Below, one piece after another: positions 45,547 to 53,848 of a DNA stretch of 64,000 nucleotides (positions are counted from its first letter, which is position 1; the number at the start of each line of letters is the position of its first letter). Source of the stretch: Amycolatopsis tucumanensis (GTDB lineage Bacteria; Actinomycetota; Actinomycetes; Mycobacteriales; Pseudonocardiaceae); contig NZ_JAKGSD010000009.1 of NCBI RefSeq assembly GCF_021654135.1, positions 1 to 64,000 on the forward strand, given 5' to 3'. The position numbers and the translations under genes are program-made. The notes beneath the pieces were generated by a model. It was given only the letters and a program-made list of their open reading frames with translations. It did not search any database and was not told the DNA's origin.

Positions 45547-46769
45547 TGAGCCTCACCGGAATCCGGCCATGGACACTCGACGAGGACGACGTCGCCCGCG
45601 GCCCGCGCACCTTCCGGATCCTCGGCGCGATCTGGGCCCTGCTGATCTTCAACACCCTCGCCACCCAGGGCGTCTCGGCGCTCATCCCGATCCCGCGCCC
45701 GGTCACGCAGGCGCTCACGATGAGCGCGGTCGGCATCGCGTTCGCGCTCGCCCTGATCCTCAACCCGCGCCTGAAGATCCGGCCCAGCGCGTTCCTGGTG
45801 CTGCTCAGCCTGCTGCTGGTGGCGAGCTTCGCGAGCAGCGTGCGGATGGAGTCCGGCCTCGGCTCGCTGTTCCGGTGCGCCCGGCTCGGGCTGTTCGTCG
45901 GGACGTTGTGGCTGATCAGCCCGTGGATGAACGGCTCGATCTGGTTCGTCCGCCAGCACATCAGGGTGCTGACCGCGCTGCTGGTCTCCGTCGCCGTCGG
46001 CCTGGTGATCTCCCCCGGCCTGGCGATGCCGGAACTCAACGACGGCCGGCTCACCGGCGTGCTGTGGCCGCTGACGCCGACGCAGATCGGGCAGTACGCG
46101 GCGATCGCCGCCGGGCTGGCCGTGCTGCTGTGGATCAACAAGCTCACCGACACGCGCAGCGTGGTCATGGTCGCCGGTCCGGCGATCGTCCTGCTCGTGT
46201 TGACCCACACCCGCACGGCGACCCTCGGCCTGGTCGCCGGGCTCGTCATCGCGATGCTGTCGATGTGGCTCACCAGCGGGCGCGCGCGCAAGGCGTTCGC
46301 CTGGGGCATCGCCGTGGCCGGGATCGGCGCCGTCCTGCTCGGGCCGCTGCTGCAGACCTGGGTCCTGCGCGGTCAGGACGCGGAGAACTTCGGCAACCTC
46401 ACCGGCCGCGCGAAGGTGTGGGAGCGGCTGCTGGCCACCCCGCGCACCTGGTTCGAGGAGATCTTCGGGACCGGGCTGTCCAACAAGTCCTTCGACGGCC
46501 TGCCCATCGACAACAGCTGGCTGGCCATCTACCACGAGCAGGGCTACCTGGGCGCCACGATCGTCGTGTTGTTCCTGGTGACCCTCGTCGTGGTGGCCAT
46601 CGCCCGCCCGCCGTCGCCGGGGCGGGCGTGCGCGTTGTTCCTGATCACGTACTGCCTCGCGGCCTCCTACACCGAAGCCGGGCTCGGAGACGCCTCCCCG
46701 TACCTGCTGCACCTGGCGGTCGCGGCGGGCCTGCTCGCCGGCACTCCACAAAGGACGGTACCGCGGTGA
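45546..46769 (+). CDS. O-antigen ligase/polymerase-like membrane protein
   Basis: A 407-residue protein with about ten membrane helices and the large periplasmic loop typical of WaaL/Wzy proteins near the C-terminus (GRAKVWERLLATPRTWFEEI then GTGLSNKSFDGLPIDNSWLA). It is the likely polymerase of the repeat unit or the ligase of the finished polymer. No Wzx-like flippase is recognised in the locus, so that step is either encoded elsewhere or done by another transporter. Confidence 0.82.
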   Translation: MSLTGIRPWTLDEDDVARGPRTFRILGAIWALLIFNTLATQGVSALIPIPRPVTQALTMSAVGIAFALALILNPRLKIRPSAFLVLLSLLLVASFASSVRMESGLGSLFRCARLGLFVGTLWLISPWMNGSIWFVRQHIRVLTALLVSVAVGLVISPGLAMPELNDGRLTGVLWPLTPTQIGQYAAIAAGLAVLLWINKLTDTRSVVMVAGPAIVLLVLTHTRTATLGLVAGLVIAMLSMWLTSGRARKAFAWGIAVAGIGAVLLGPLLQTWVLRGQDAENFGNLTGRAKVWERLLATPRTWFEEIFGTGLSNKSFDGLPIDNSWLAIYHEQGYLGATIVVLFLVTLVVVAIARPPSPGRACALFLITYCLAASYTEAGLGDASPYLLHLAVAAGLLAGTPQRTVPR

Positions 46770-46836
46770 GCGGCGAACCCGTAACGGACCAGCGCCCGCG
46801 CGCGACCTCAAGACATCGCAGAGAGGTGGTCGAACC

Positions 46837-48024
46837 GTGAGCCAGCCAGGGGTTCTGCTCGATCGCGACGGCACGATCATCGTCGACAGCGGGTATGTCG
46901 GCTCCGTCGACCGGGTCGAGTTCATCGACGGGTCCATCGCGGCGATCGCCGCGCTCAACCGGGCCGGCATCCCGGTCGCCGTGGTCACCAACCAGGCCGG
47001 CGTCGCCCGTGGGTACTACGGCATCGCCGACGTGGAGCAGGTCCACAAGCACATGATCGCCGAAATGGCGCGGCACGGCGCGCACGTCGACCTGTGGTTG
47101 TTCTGCCCCTACCACCCGGACGGCATCGTGGAGGCCTTCGCCCGGCGCAGCGCCGACCGCAAGCCGGGGCCGGGCATGGCGCTGGCCGCCGCGGAAGCGC
47201 TCGACCTGGACCTGTCCGCGTCCTGGGTGGTCGGGGACAGCCCCGCCGACGTCGGGCTCGCGCGGGCCGTCGGCGCGAAACCGCTGCACGTCGGGCCGCC
47301 CGGCTCGGCCGTGATGGGCGTGGACACGTTCCCCGACCTCGCCGCCGCCGTGCGGTTCATCCTCGGCGGCGACACCGCACCCGCGCCGGAGCAGCAAAAG
47401 GCGCCCAAGTTCCCGGCCGCGAAGTTCCACCGGGCCGACTCCTACGGCGGCGCCTACGTCGCCGAGCTGGCGCGCGCCTTCGCCACCGTGGACCTGGAGC
47501 AGGTCAGCCGCGCGGCGAAGATCCTGAACGCCGCCTACGACCGCGATTCGGCCGTGTTCGCCTGCGGCAACGGCGGATCCGCGTCGATCGCCAACCACCT
47601 GCAGTGCGACCACGTGAAGGGCGTGCGCAACGGCACCGGCGTCACCACGCGCGTGCAGAGCCTGAGCACCAACGTGGAGCTGTTCAGCGCGATCGCCAAC
47701 GACCTCGGCTACGAGCACGTCTTCGAGTACCAGTTGCAGTCCCAGGCGCGGCCGGGTGACGTGCTGATCGTCATCTCGTCCTCGGGCCGCTCGCCGAACA
47801 TCGTGCGGGCGCTGGACTGGGCGGCGGCGCACGAAATGCCGACCATCGCGCTCACCGGTTTCGCCGGTGGGCCCGCCCGCCGCCGGGCCGAGGTCTCCAT
47901 CCACGTCGACTCCGCCAACTACGGCGTCGTCGAAGACGCCCACCAGGCGTGCATGCACCTGCTGGCCCAGTACGTCCGACAGTCGAGGATGACCCCAGAT
48001 GCCGTTGTCTCGCAGACATTCTGA
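46837..48024 (+). CDS. GmhB-GmhA fusion: heptose bisphosphate phosphatase and sedoheptulose-7-P isomerase
   Basis: A 395-residue fusion of two steps of heptose synthesis. Residues 1-165 are a HAD-IIIA phosphatase (LLDRDGTIIVDSGY with the DxDGT nucleophile motif, VVTNQAGVARGYYG, DSPADVGLARA). Residues about 185-390 are a SIS-domain isomerase of GmhA type (VFACGNGGSASIANHLQCDH, VISSSGRSPNIVRAL, EDAHQACMHLL). In most bacteria the two are separate genes. The GTG has GAGAGG upstream. With the HddA- and HddC-like genes downstream it completes a route to GDP-D-glycero-alpha-D-manno-heptose. Confidence 0.9.
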   Translation: MSQPGVLLDRDGTIIVDSGYVGSVDRVEFIDGSIAAIAALNRAGIPVAVVTNQAGVARGYYGIADVEQVHKHMIAEMARHGAHVDLWLFCPYHPDGIVEAFARRSADRKPGPGMALAAAEALDLDLSASWVVGDSPADVGLARAVGAKPLHVGPPGSAVMGVDTFPDLAAAVRFILGGDTAPAPEQQKAPKFPAAKFHRADSYGGAYVAELARAFATVDLEQVSRAAKILNAAYDRDSAVFACGNGGSASIANHLQCDHVKGVRNGTGVTTRVQSLSTNVELFSAIANDLGYEHVFEYQLQSQARPGDVLIVISSSGRSPNIVRALDWAAAHEMPTIALTGFAGGPARRRAEVSIHVDSANYGVVEDAHQACMHLLAQYVRQSRMTPDAVVSQTF

Positions 48025-49159
48025 CCGCATGCGCGTCGCGATCAACCTGCTCACCGACGACCCGTTCAATCCGTCGGGCGCGCACTGGTTCTGGACCCGC
48101 GTCATCCCCGAGATGACCAGGCTGCTCCGCGACGGCGAGTCGTTCCACCTGATGGTGAGCCCGAAGTCGCGGCCGACGCACGATTACGGCCGCAGCGTCG
48201 GCTACATCACCTACCCGTGGTCGAACGAGAAGCGCAACCTGCGCACGCTGTCGGAGCACCTGTACTCGCCGCTGCGGCTGCCGCTGAGCGGGATCGACGT
48301 GCTGAACACGTTGATGGCGCCGATCGTGAAGTCCGCGCCGAAACTCGTGGTGCACATCAAGACACTGCACGCGTACACGACGCCGCACGCGATCTCGCCG
48401 CCCGCGCGGCTGTACCGCCAGCTGAGCTACCCGCGCACCGCGCGGCTGGCCGACGCGATCATCCTCAACTCGCGCAGCCTGGTCGACGAGGTGCAGCAGT
48501 ACCTGAAGGTGGATCCGGCGAAGATCCGGCTCATCCCGGAGGCGGTCGACCACGAGCTGTTCAACCCCGGCGACCGGGACGAGGCGTTCGCGCACGTCGC
48601 GAAGCGGTACGGGGTGCGCGAGAACTTCGTGTTGTTCGTGTCGTCGCTGTGGCCGTACAAGAACTGCGAGGGCCTGATCCGCGCGTTCGCGGCGGCGAAG
48701 TCCGACCTCGGCGGCAGGCAGCTGGTCGTCGTCGGACCCGGCCGGGACGTCGAGTACGTCGGCGAGCTCAAGGCGCTGGCCGCGCGGCTCGGCGTGGCGG
48801 ACGACATCGTGTGGGTGGGCGGGGTGCCGCTGGAGGAGACGGTGCACTTCTACCGCGCCGCGGACGTGTTCGTGTACCCGTCGCACAACGAGACGTTCGG
48901 CCTGCCGATCCTGGAAGCCATGGCGTCGGCGTGCCCGGTGGTCACCTCGAACGTGACGGCGATGCCGGAAACCGCGGGCGGGGCGGCGCTGCTGGCCGAC
49001 CCTAAGGACGCGGACTCGATCGCCGACCAGATCGTCAAGGCCTGCGGCCCGGAGGGCGAGCGGCTGCGCGCCCGCGGACCGGAACGCGCCGGCGAGTTCA
49101 CCTGGGCGGCCACCGCGGCGCGGACGCTCGACGTGTACCGCGAGGTGCACGCCCGATGA
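47999..49159 (+). CDS. GT4-family glycosyltransferase
   Basis: A 386-residue GT-B enzyme. Donor-domain blocks are FVSSLWPYKNCEGLIRAFA, VVVGPGRDVEYVGEL and the EX7E motif in YPSHNETFGLPILEAMASA. The start at 47999 has GAGG ten bases upstream and overlaps the fusion gene; an ATG at 48029 is the alternative. Its position between heptose genes makes it a candidate heptosyltransferase. The stop overlaps the next start (ATGA, 49156-49159). Confidence 0.88.
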   Translation: MPLSRRHSDRMRVAINLLTDDPFNPSGAHWFWTRVIPEMTRLLRDGESFHLMVSPKSRPTHDYGRSVGYITYPWSNEKRNLRTLSEHLYSPLRLPLSGIDVLNTLMAPIVKSAPKLVVHIKTLHAYTTPHAISPPARLYRQLSYPRTARLADAIILNSRSLVDEVQQYLKVDPAKIRLIPEAVDHELFNPGDRDEAFAHVAKRYGVRENFVLFVSSLWPYKNCEGLIRAFAAAKSDLGGRQLVVVGPGRDVEYVGELKALAARLGVADDIVWVGGVPLEETVHFYRAADVFVYPSHNETFGLPILEAMASACPVVTSNVTAMPETAGGAALLADPKDADSIADQIVKACGPEGERLRARGPERAGEFTWAATAARTLDVYREVHAR

Positions 49160-50268
49160 GGATCCTGGTCACCGGCGGTGCCGGGTTCATCGGCTCGCAC
49201 ACCTGCGACCGGCTCGTCGAGCTGGGGCACGAGGTGATCGTGCTGGACGTCCTGGCCGCGCCGGTGCACCGCGACGGCAAGCCGAACCACCTCACGCCCG
49301 GCGTGGAGTTCTACGAGGGCGACGTGCGCAACCGCGACCTGGTGCGCAACCTGCTGCGCCGGGTGGACGCGGTCTACCACTTCGCCGCCTACCAGGACTA
49401 CCTGCCGGACTTCGCCAAGTTCACCGACGTCAACGTCACCTCGACCGCGATGATCTACGAGATCGCGGTCGCCGAGAAGCTCGACCTGCAGCGGATCGTC
49501 GTGGCGTCCTCGCAGGCCGCGATGGGCGAAGGGCTGTACCGGTGCGCGGCGCACGGCGAGCAGACGCCGGACATGCGCCCGGAGTCCGCGCTGCGGGCCG
49601 CGCGCTGGGACATCGGCTGCGCGGTGTGCGGCGAGCCGATCGAGGTGCTGGCGACGCCGGAACGCGTCGCCAACCCGCAGAACGCCTACGGCATGTCCAA
49701 GCACGGCGAGGAGGTCGTGGCGGTCAACCTCGGGCGCCGCTACGGCATCCCGACCGTCGCCCTGCGCTACAGCATCGTGCAGGGCCCGCGGCAGTCGGTC
49801 TACAACGCCTACTCCGGTGCGTGCCGCATCTTCAACCTGCACTACCTGCTCGGCGGCGCGCCGACGCTGTACGAGGACGGGCAGAACATCCGCGACTACG
49901 TCAACATCCACGACGTCGTCGACGCGAACGTGCTGGTGCTCGCCGACGACCGCGCGGCAGGGCGCGTGTTCAACGTCGGCGGCGGGACCGGATACACCAC
50001 GCAGGAGTTCGCCGAGGTGGTGCGCCGGCAGTACGGTTCGGACCGGCCGGGGCGGATCAGCGGCGAGTACCGCTTCGGCGACACCCGGCACATCCTCTCC
50101 GACGTCGACGCGCTCAAGCAGCTGGGCTGGTCCCCGAAGCGGACCCCGGCGGACTCGGTCGCCGAGTACGCCGCGTGGCTGCGGGACATGCCGGGCCTGG
50201 CGGAAATCCTCGCCGAGGCGGACGCCAAGATGCGCTCGCTCGGCGTGGTGCGCAAGGCGGGGTCGTGA
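49156..50268 (+). CDS. NAD-dependent epimerase/dehydratase with a Cys-containing insertion
   Basis: A 370-residue extended SDR with the NAD motif TGGAGFIGSH and catalytic YGMSK (about residue 178). After the catalytic Ser region (VVASSQAAMGEG) there is an insertion with Cys and His residues (YRCAAHGEQ, then IGCAVCGEPIEV), which could bind zinc. It acts on a nucleotide sugar of the pathway; GDP-heptose epimerisation or dehydration is a reasonable guess. Coupled to both neighbours by four-base overlaps. Confidence 0.85.
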   Translation: MRILVTGGAGFIGSHTCDRLVELGHEVIVLDVLAAPVHRDGKPNHLTPGVEFYEGDVRNRDLVRNLLRRVDAVYHFAAYQDYLPDFAKFTDVNVTSTAMIYEIAVAEKLDLQRIVVASSQAAMGEGLYRCAAHGEQTPDMRPESALRAARWDIGCAVCGEPIEVLATPERVANPQNAYGMSKHGEEVVAVNLGRRYGIPTVALRYSIVQGPRQSVYNAYSGACRIFNLHYLLGGAPTLYEDGQNIRDYVNIHDVVDANVLVLADDRAAGRVFNVGGGTGYTTQEFAEVVRRQYGSDRPGRISGEYRFGDTRHILSDVDALKQLGWSPKRTPADSVAEYAAWLRDMPGLAEILAEADAKMRSLGVVRKAGS

Positions 50269-50963
50269 AGGCGTTCCTGCTCGCGGCCGGGCTGGGGACG
50301 CGGTTGCGGCCCCTGACCGACCACACCCCCAAGTGCCTCGTCGAGATCGGCGGCCGTCCGATGCTGGACATCTGGCTGGACGCGCTCGCGGCCGCCGGGG
50401 TGGACGAGGTGCTGGTCAACCTGCACCACCTCGCGCCGCTGGTCCGGCGGCACCTGGCCGGGCGCGACGGCGGTCCGGTCGTGCACACCGTCGAGGAGCC
50501 GGAACTGCTCGGCAGCGCGGGCACGCTGCGGGCGAACCGGGACTTCGTCGCGGGCGAGGAGATGTTCCTGGCGCTGAACGCGGACAACCTCACCGACTTC
50601 GACCCGCGGGTCCTCATCGACGCGCACCGCGCGGGCGGGGCCATCGCGACGCTGTCGGTGTTCCGGGCGCCCGATCCGACGCAGTGCGGAATCCTCACGG
50701 TCGACGACGGGCTGGTGACGGGGTTCGTGGAAAAGCCCGCCGACCCGCCGGGCGACCTGGCCAACGCGGGGATGTACGCGTTCTCCCCCGCCGTGCTCGA
50801 CCTGATCGGCACGCCGCCCCGGGACATCGGCTACGACCTGCTGCCCGCGCTCGTCGGGCGCGCCCGCGCGGTCTCCCTCGGCGACTCGTGGTTCCTCGAC
50901 ATCGGCACCCCCGCGGCCCTGTCCAGGGCACGCGAAGTCTGGCAAGGCAGGCGAGCATCGTGA
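50265..50963 (+). CDS. HddC-like nucleotidyltransferase (GDP-heptose pyrophosphorylase)
   Basis: A 232-residue sugar nucleotidyltransferase: FLLAAGLGTRLRPLTDHTPK signature, then NADNLTDFDP for metal binding and VEKPADPPGDLANAGMYAFS. Its size is that of HddC/RmlA2-type enzymes. Position next to the HddA-like kinase suggests transfer of GMP to D-glycero-alpha-D-manno-heptose-1-phosphate. A mannose-1-phosphate guanylyltransferase is the alternative. Confidence 0.85.
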   Translation: MKAFLLAAGLGTRLRPLTDHTPKCLVEIGGRPMLDIWLDALAAAGVDEVLVNLHHLAPLVRRHLAGRDGGPVVHTVEEPELLGSAGTLRANRDFVAGEEMFLALNADNLTDFDPRVLIDAHRAGGAIATLSVFRAPDPTQCGILTVDDGLVTGFVEKPADPPGDLANAGMYAFSPAVLDLIGTPPRDIGYDLLPALVGRARAVSLGDSWFLDIGTPAALSRAREVWQGRRAS

Positions 50964-51949
50964 TCATCACCCAGACCCCGCTGCGCATCGGGCTCGTCGG
51001 TGGCGGGACCGATCTGCCCAGCTACTACCGGGAACACGGCGGCCGGGTGCTCAACGCGGCCATCGACAAGTACGTCTACGTCGTGGTCAAGCAGCGCTTC
51101 GACGACGAGATCTACGTCAACTACTCGCGCAAGGAGATCGTCTCCCGCGTCGAGGACCTCGAGCACGAGCTGGTGCGCGAGGCCATGCACATGACCGGGG
51201 TGCGCAGTGGCGTGGAGATCACCACGCTCGCCGACATCCCGTCGGCCGGGTCGGGGCTCGGGTCGTCGTCGTCGGTGACGGTGGGGCTGCTGCACGCGTT
51301 GTTCGCCTACCAGGGCAGGCAGGTGACGGCCGAGGAGCTGGCCGAGCGGGCGTGCGCGATCGAGATCGACCGGTGCCGCAAGCCGATCGGCAAGCAGGAC
51401 CAGTACGCGGCCGCCTTCGGCGGGTTGTGCGACCTGCAGTTCGGGCCGGGCGACGCGGTCGGGGTCGAGCAGATCGACCTGCCGCGCGCGGACTGGCGGA
51501 AGCTGCAGGACGAGCTGATGTTGTTCTTCACCGGCATCACCCGCAGCGCCAACACGATCCTGGGCGAGCAGAACGCGAACGTCGGCAACAAGCTCACCCA
51601 GCTGGGGCAGCTGCGCGACCTGGCGGGCGAAGCGGCGGACGGCCTGCGTGGCGGCGAGCTGTCCGCGCTGGGCACCGCGCTGCGCAAGAGCTGGGAGGCC
51701 AAGCGCTCGCTCGCGTCCGGGGTGTCCAACCAGCAGATCGACGAGGCCGTCGACGCGGCGCTGTCGGCGGGCGCGACCGGGGCGAAGGTGACCGGCGCGG
51801 GCGGCGGCGGGTTCCTGCTGGTGAGCTGCCCGCTGGAACACCAGCACGCGGTGCGCGCCCGGCTCACCACGATGAAGGAACTGCCGATCAAACTGGAGCG
51901 GCTGGGGTCCCGCATCATCTTCAACGTGCACCGCGACATCTGGAGCTGA
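50960..51949 (+). CDS. HddA-like D-glycero-alpha-D-manno-heptose-7-phosphate kinase
   Basis: A 329-residue GHMP kinase: substrate-binding TPLRIGLVGGGTDLPSYY, ATP-binding PSAGSGLGSSSSVTVGLLH, a GKQDQYAAAFGG segment characteristic of the HddA/FKP-type group, and KVTGAGGGGFLL near the C-terminus. It phosphorylates C1 of heptose-7-phosphate in the GDP-heptose branch. The GTG overlaps the preceding stop (GTGA, 50960-50963). It is the last intact gene of the uninterrupted plus-strand run. Confidence 0.87.
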   Translation: MIITQTPLRIGLVGGGTDLPSYYREHGGRVLNAAIDKYVYVVVKQRFDDEIYVNYSRKEIVSRVEDLEHELVREAMHMTGVRSGVEITTLADIPSAGSGLGSSSSVTVGLLHALFAYQGRQVTAEELAERACAIEIDRCRKPIGKQDQYAAAFGGLCDLQFGPGDAVGVEQIDLPRADWRKLQDELMLFFTGITRSANTILGEQNANVGNKLTQLGQLRDLAGEAADGLRGGELSALGTALRKSWEAKRSLASGVSNQQIDEAVDAALSAGATGAKVTGAGGGGFLLVSCPLEHQHAVRARLTTMKELPIKLERLGSRIIFNVHRDIWS

Positions 51950-52998
51950 CCAGGGCCGCGGCAAGCCCGACACCGACGAGCAGCAGATCGACGGCGTCCG
52001 CGAGCCGCACGTCGAAGCCGGGGATCAGCTTCGTCGAAACGGTGGGCAGGTGCAGCACGACGAGCGTGAGCGCGCCCACCGCGACGCGGTCCGTCGCGCG
52101 GGTCAGCTCACCGCGCACCGCCATGCCGATGCCCAGCGCAACCGGCACGAAGAGCACCAGCAGGTCGTACGGCGCGTGGTAGAAGCCGATGAGCATCGCC
52201 GTCGTGGTCCCCGCGGCCACCGTCAACGGCCGCCTGGCGCCGCGCACCACGAACACGACGGCCACGACCGCCAGCAGCGGAATCGCGATCTGCAACCACG
52301 CGGGCGGCTCGATCAGACCCCAGCGCGCGAGCTGCCCGAGCAGGTCGAACCGCCGCTGGGCGGGGTTGCTCAGCCCGGTCGGCGCCGCATCGGAACTGAG
52401 CACCGCGACGTCACGCAGAACCGACCGCACGAACCCGGCGGGACCGCCGGCGGCGATGGTGCACGCGACCACCACCGGAACCGACGCCACGGCCAGCCAC
52501 AGCACGCCGCGCCAGGCCGATCGCAGCCGCCCGCCGACGGCCGCGGCCAGGGCGAACACGCCGAACTGCACCTTGATCAGGACCAGTGCGACACCCCAGC
52601 CTGCCCCGGGCTTCGCGGTCGCCAGTGAGCGGAGGATCAGCACCGCGCCGAGCACGCCGAGCAGGCTGCCCAGTTGCACGGAAATCGCGCCGCGACCCGG
52701 ATACCAGCCAAGTGTGGCAGCGCCCATTTCGCCAGAATCCGCAGCATCACAATGGCGACACCGATCGACAGCAGTTGGAAAAGGGCGACCGAAAAAAGTA
52801 AGGGAGTGGCGCGAGTGGAACCGCGAGGGTCAGCCAGGCCGGCATGTAGAGCGACATCGGCAGCGCCCACGGGTACGTCGCGAGGTAGGTGCCGGGATCG
52901 TACGGGTTCTCGCCGCTGAGCAGGTCACGGCCAGGGGTCCAGACCGTGTCGCGGAAGTCGAGGAAGTACCCCTCCGCGCCCCGGAAGGCTTTCCGCAT
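51921..52998 (-). pseudogene. Broken GT87 (DUF2029) polyprenyl-linked mannosyltransferase gene
   Basis: Parts of one membrane glycosyltransferase are found in three frames: FLDFRDTVWTPGRDLLSGEN with PYDPGTY (52747-52998), then FSVALFQLLSIGVAIVMLRI (to about 52690), then YPGRGAISVQLGSLLGVLGA to the stop at 51921. Shifts fall at a T6 run near 52793-52798 and near 52733-52745. The first membrane helix also seems to be missing. Either a true pseudogene or two sequence errors. Its 3' end overlaps the convergent kinase gene by 29 bases. Confidence 0.7.
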
Positions 52999-53120
52999 TC
53001 CCCGGCGGAGAAGTCGGAAGGTCGTTGAACCATGTTACGACAATGGCGTGTGACGCATTCGGCTCACCATTTCCGCCTGCCGGGTGGAAACAATCCGCCG
53101 ATCGGCGGCGACTTCCCCAC

Positions 53121-53789
53121 GTGGACCAGACGAACGTGCAGACCCCCCGGCCCGCCGTCCCACCCGCGCTGCGAGTTCCGCTCGCGGCTGCCGCCGCTGT
53201 CGCGGGGGTCGTGGCGGTCGTGCTCGGCGTGCTCTTCACCGGTGACGTCACCGGCACCGCGCTCGACCAGCGCGCGTACGAGGCGTTGCGGGACAGCGTG
53301 CGCGAACCGTCGTTGTCGTTCGACGTCTCGTGGGCCGTCGGCACCGCGGGGGATCCCGGGTGGGCCGCCGGGCTGGTCGTGGTCCTCGCCGTGATCTGCT
53401 TCGCCGCGCGACGCCGTCGTCTCGCGCTGCTCGCCGTCGCCGGGCCCGCCGCGACGGGGGTGCTCACCACGGTGGTGAAACCCGTGGTGGACCGGACGAT
53501 CAACGGTGACCACCTGTCCTACCCCAGCGGGCACACGGCGCTGGTCACCTCGCTCGGGATCGTCGTCGGGCTGCTGCTCGCCGACCGGTTCCGGCTCGGC
53601 CGCGCGGGGCTGCCGCTGGTGCTCGGCCTGGCGGTGCTGTGCGGCGCGGCGATGTCGTGGTCGCAGACCGCGTCCCGGGTCCACTACCTCACCGACACCG
53701 TCGGCGGGTTCTGCACGTCCCTGGCCGTGGTGGTCGCCGCCGCGCTGGCGATCGATCGAGTAGCCGATCGTGTGAACGCCGGAGGGTAA
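53121..53789 (+). CDS. PAP2-family phosphatase
   Basis: A 222-residue membrane phosphatase with about six helices and the PAP2 motifs KPVVDR, PSGHT and SRVHYLTDTVGG, whose two His and Arg residues form the active site. Such enzymes dephosphorylate undecaprenyl pyrophosphate or related lipids and recycle the carrier for polymer export. The GTG at 53121 is preferred; an upstream in-frame ATG at 53025 would add 32 residues of low quality. Confidence 0.85.
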   Translation: MDQTNVQTPRPAVPPALRVPLAAAAAVAGVVAVVLGVLFTGDVTGTALDQRAYEALRDSVREPSLSFDVSWAVGTAGDPGWAAGLVVVLAVICFAARRRRLALLAVAGPAATGVLTTVVKPVVDRTINGDHLSYPSGHTALVTSLGIVVGLLLADRFRLGRAGLPLVLGLAVLCGAAMSWSQTASRVHYLTDTVGGFCTSLAVVVAAALAIDRVADRVNAGG

Positions 53790-53848
53790 CGGCGCTTTTC
53801 GCCCCGGCGACTTCCGTAGACGAACACCTTCACGGACGGGGGCGGGTG

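Noticed and set aside
51921..52727. Intact 268-residue membrane protein
   Set aside because: It is the C-terminal part of a GT87 enzyme whose N-terminal parts lie in two other frames directly upstream.
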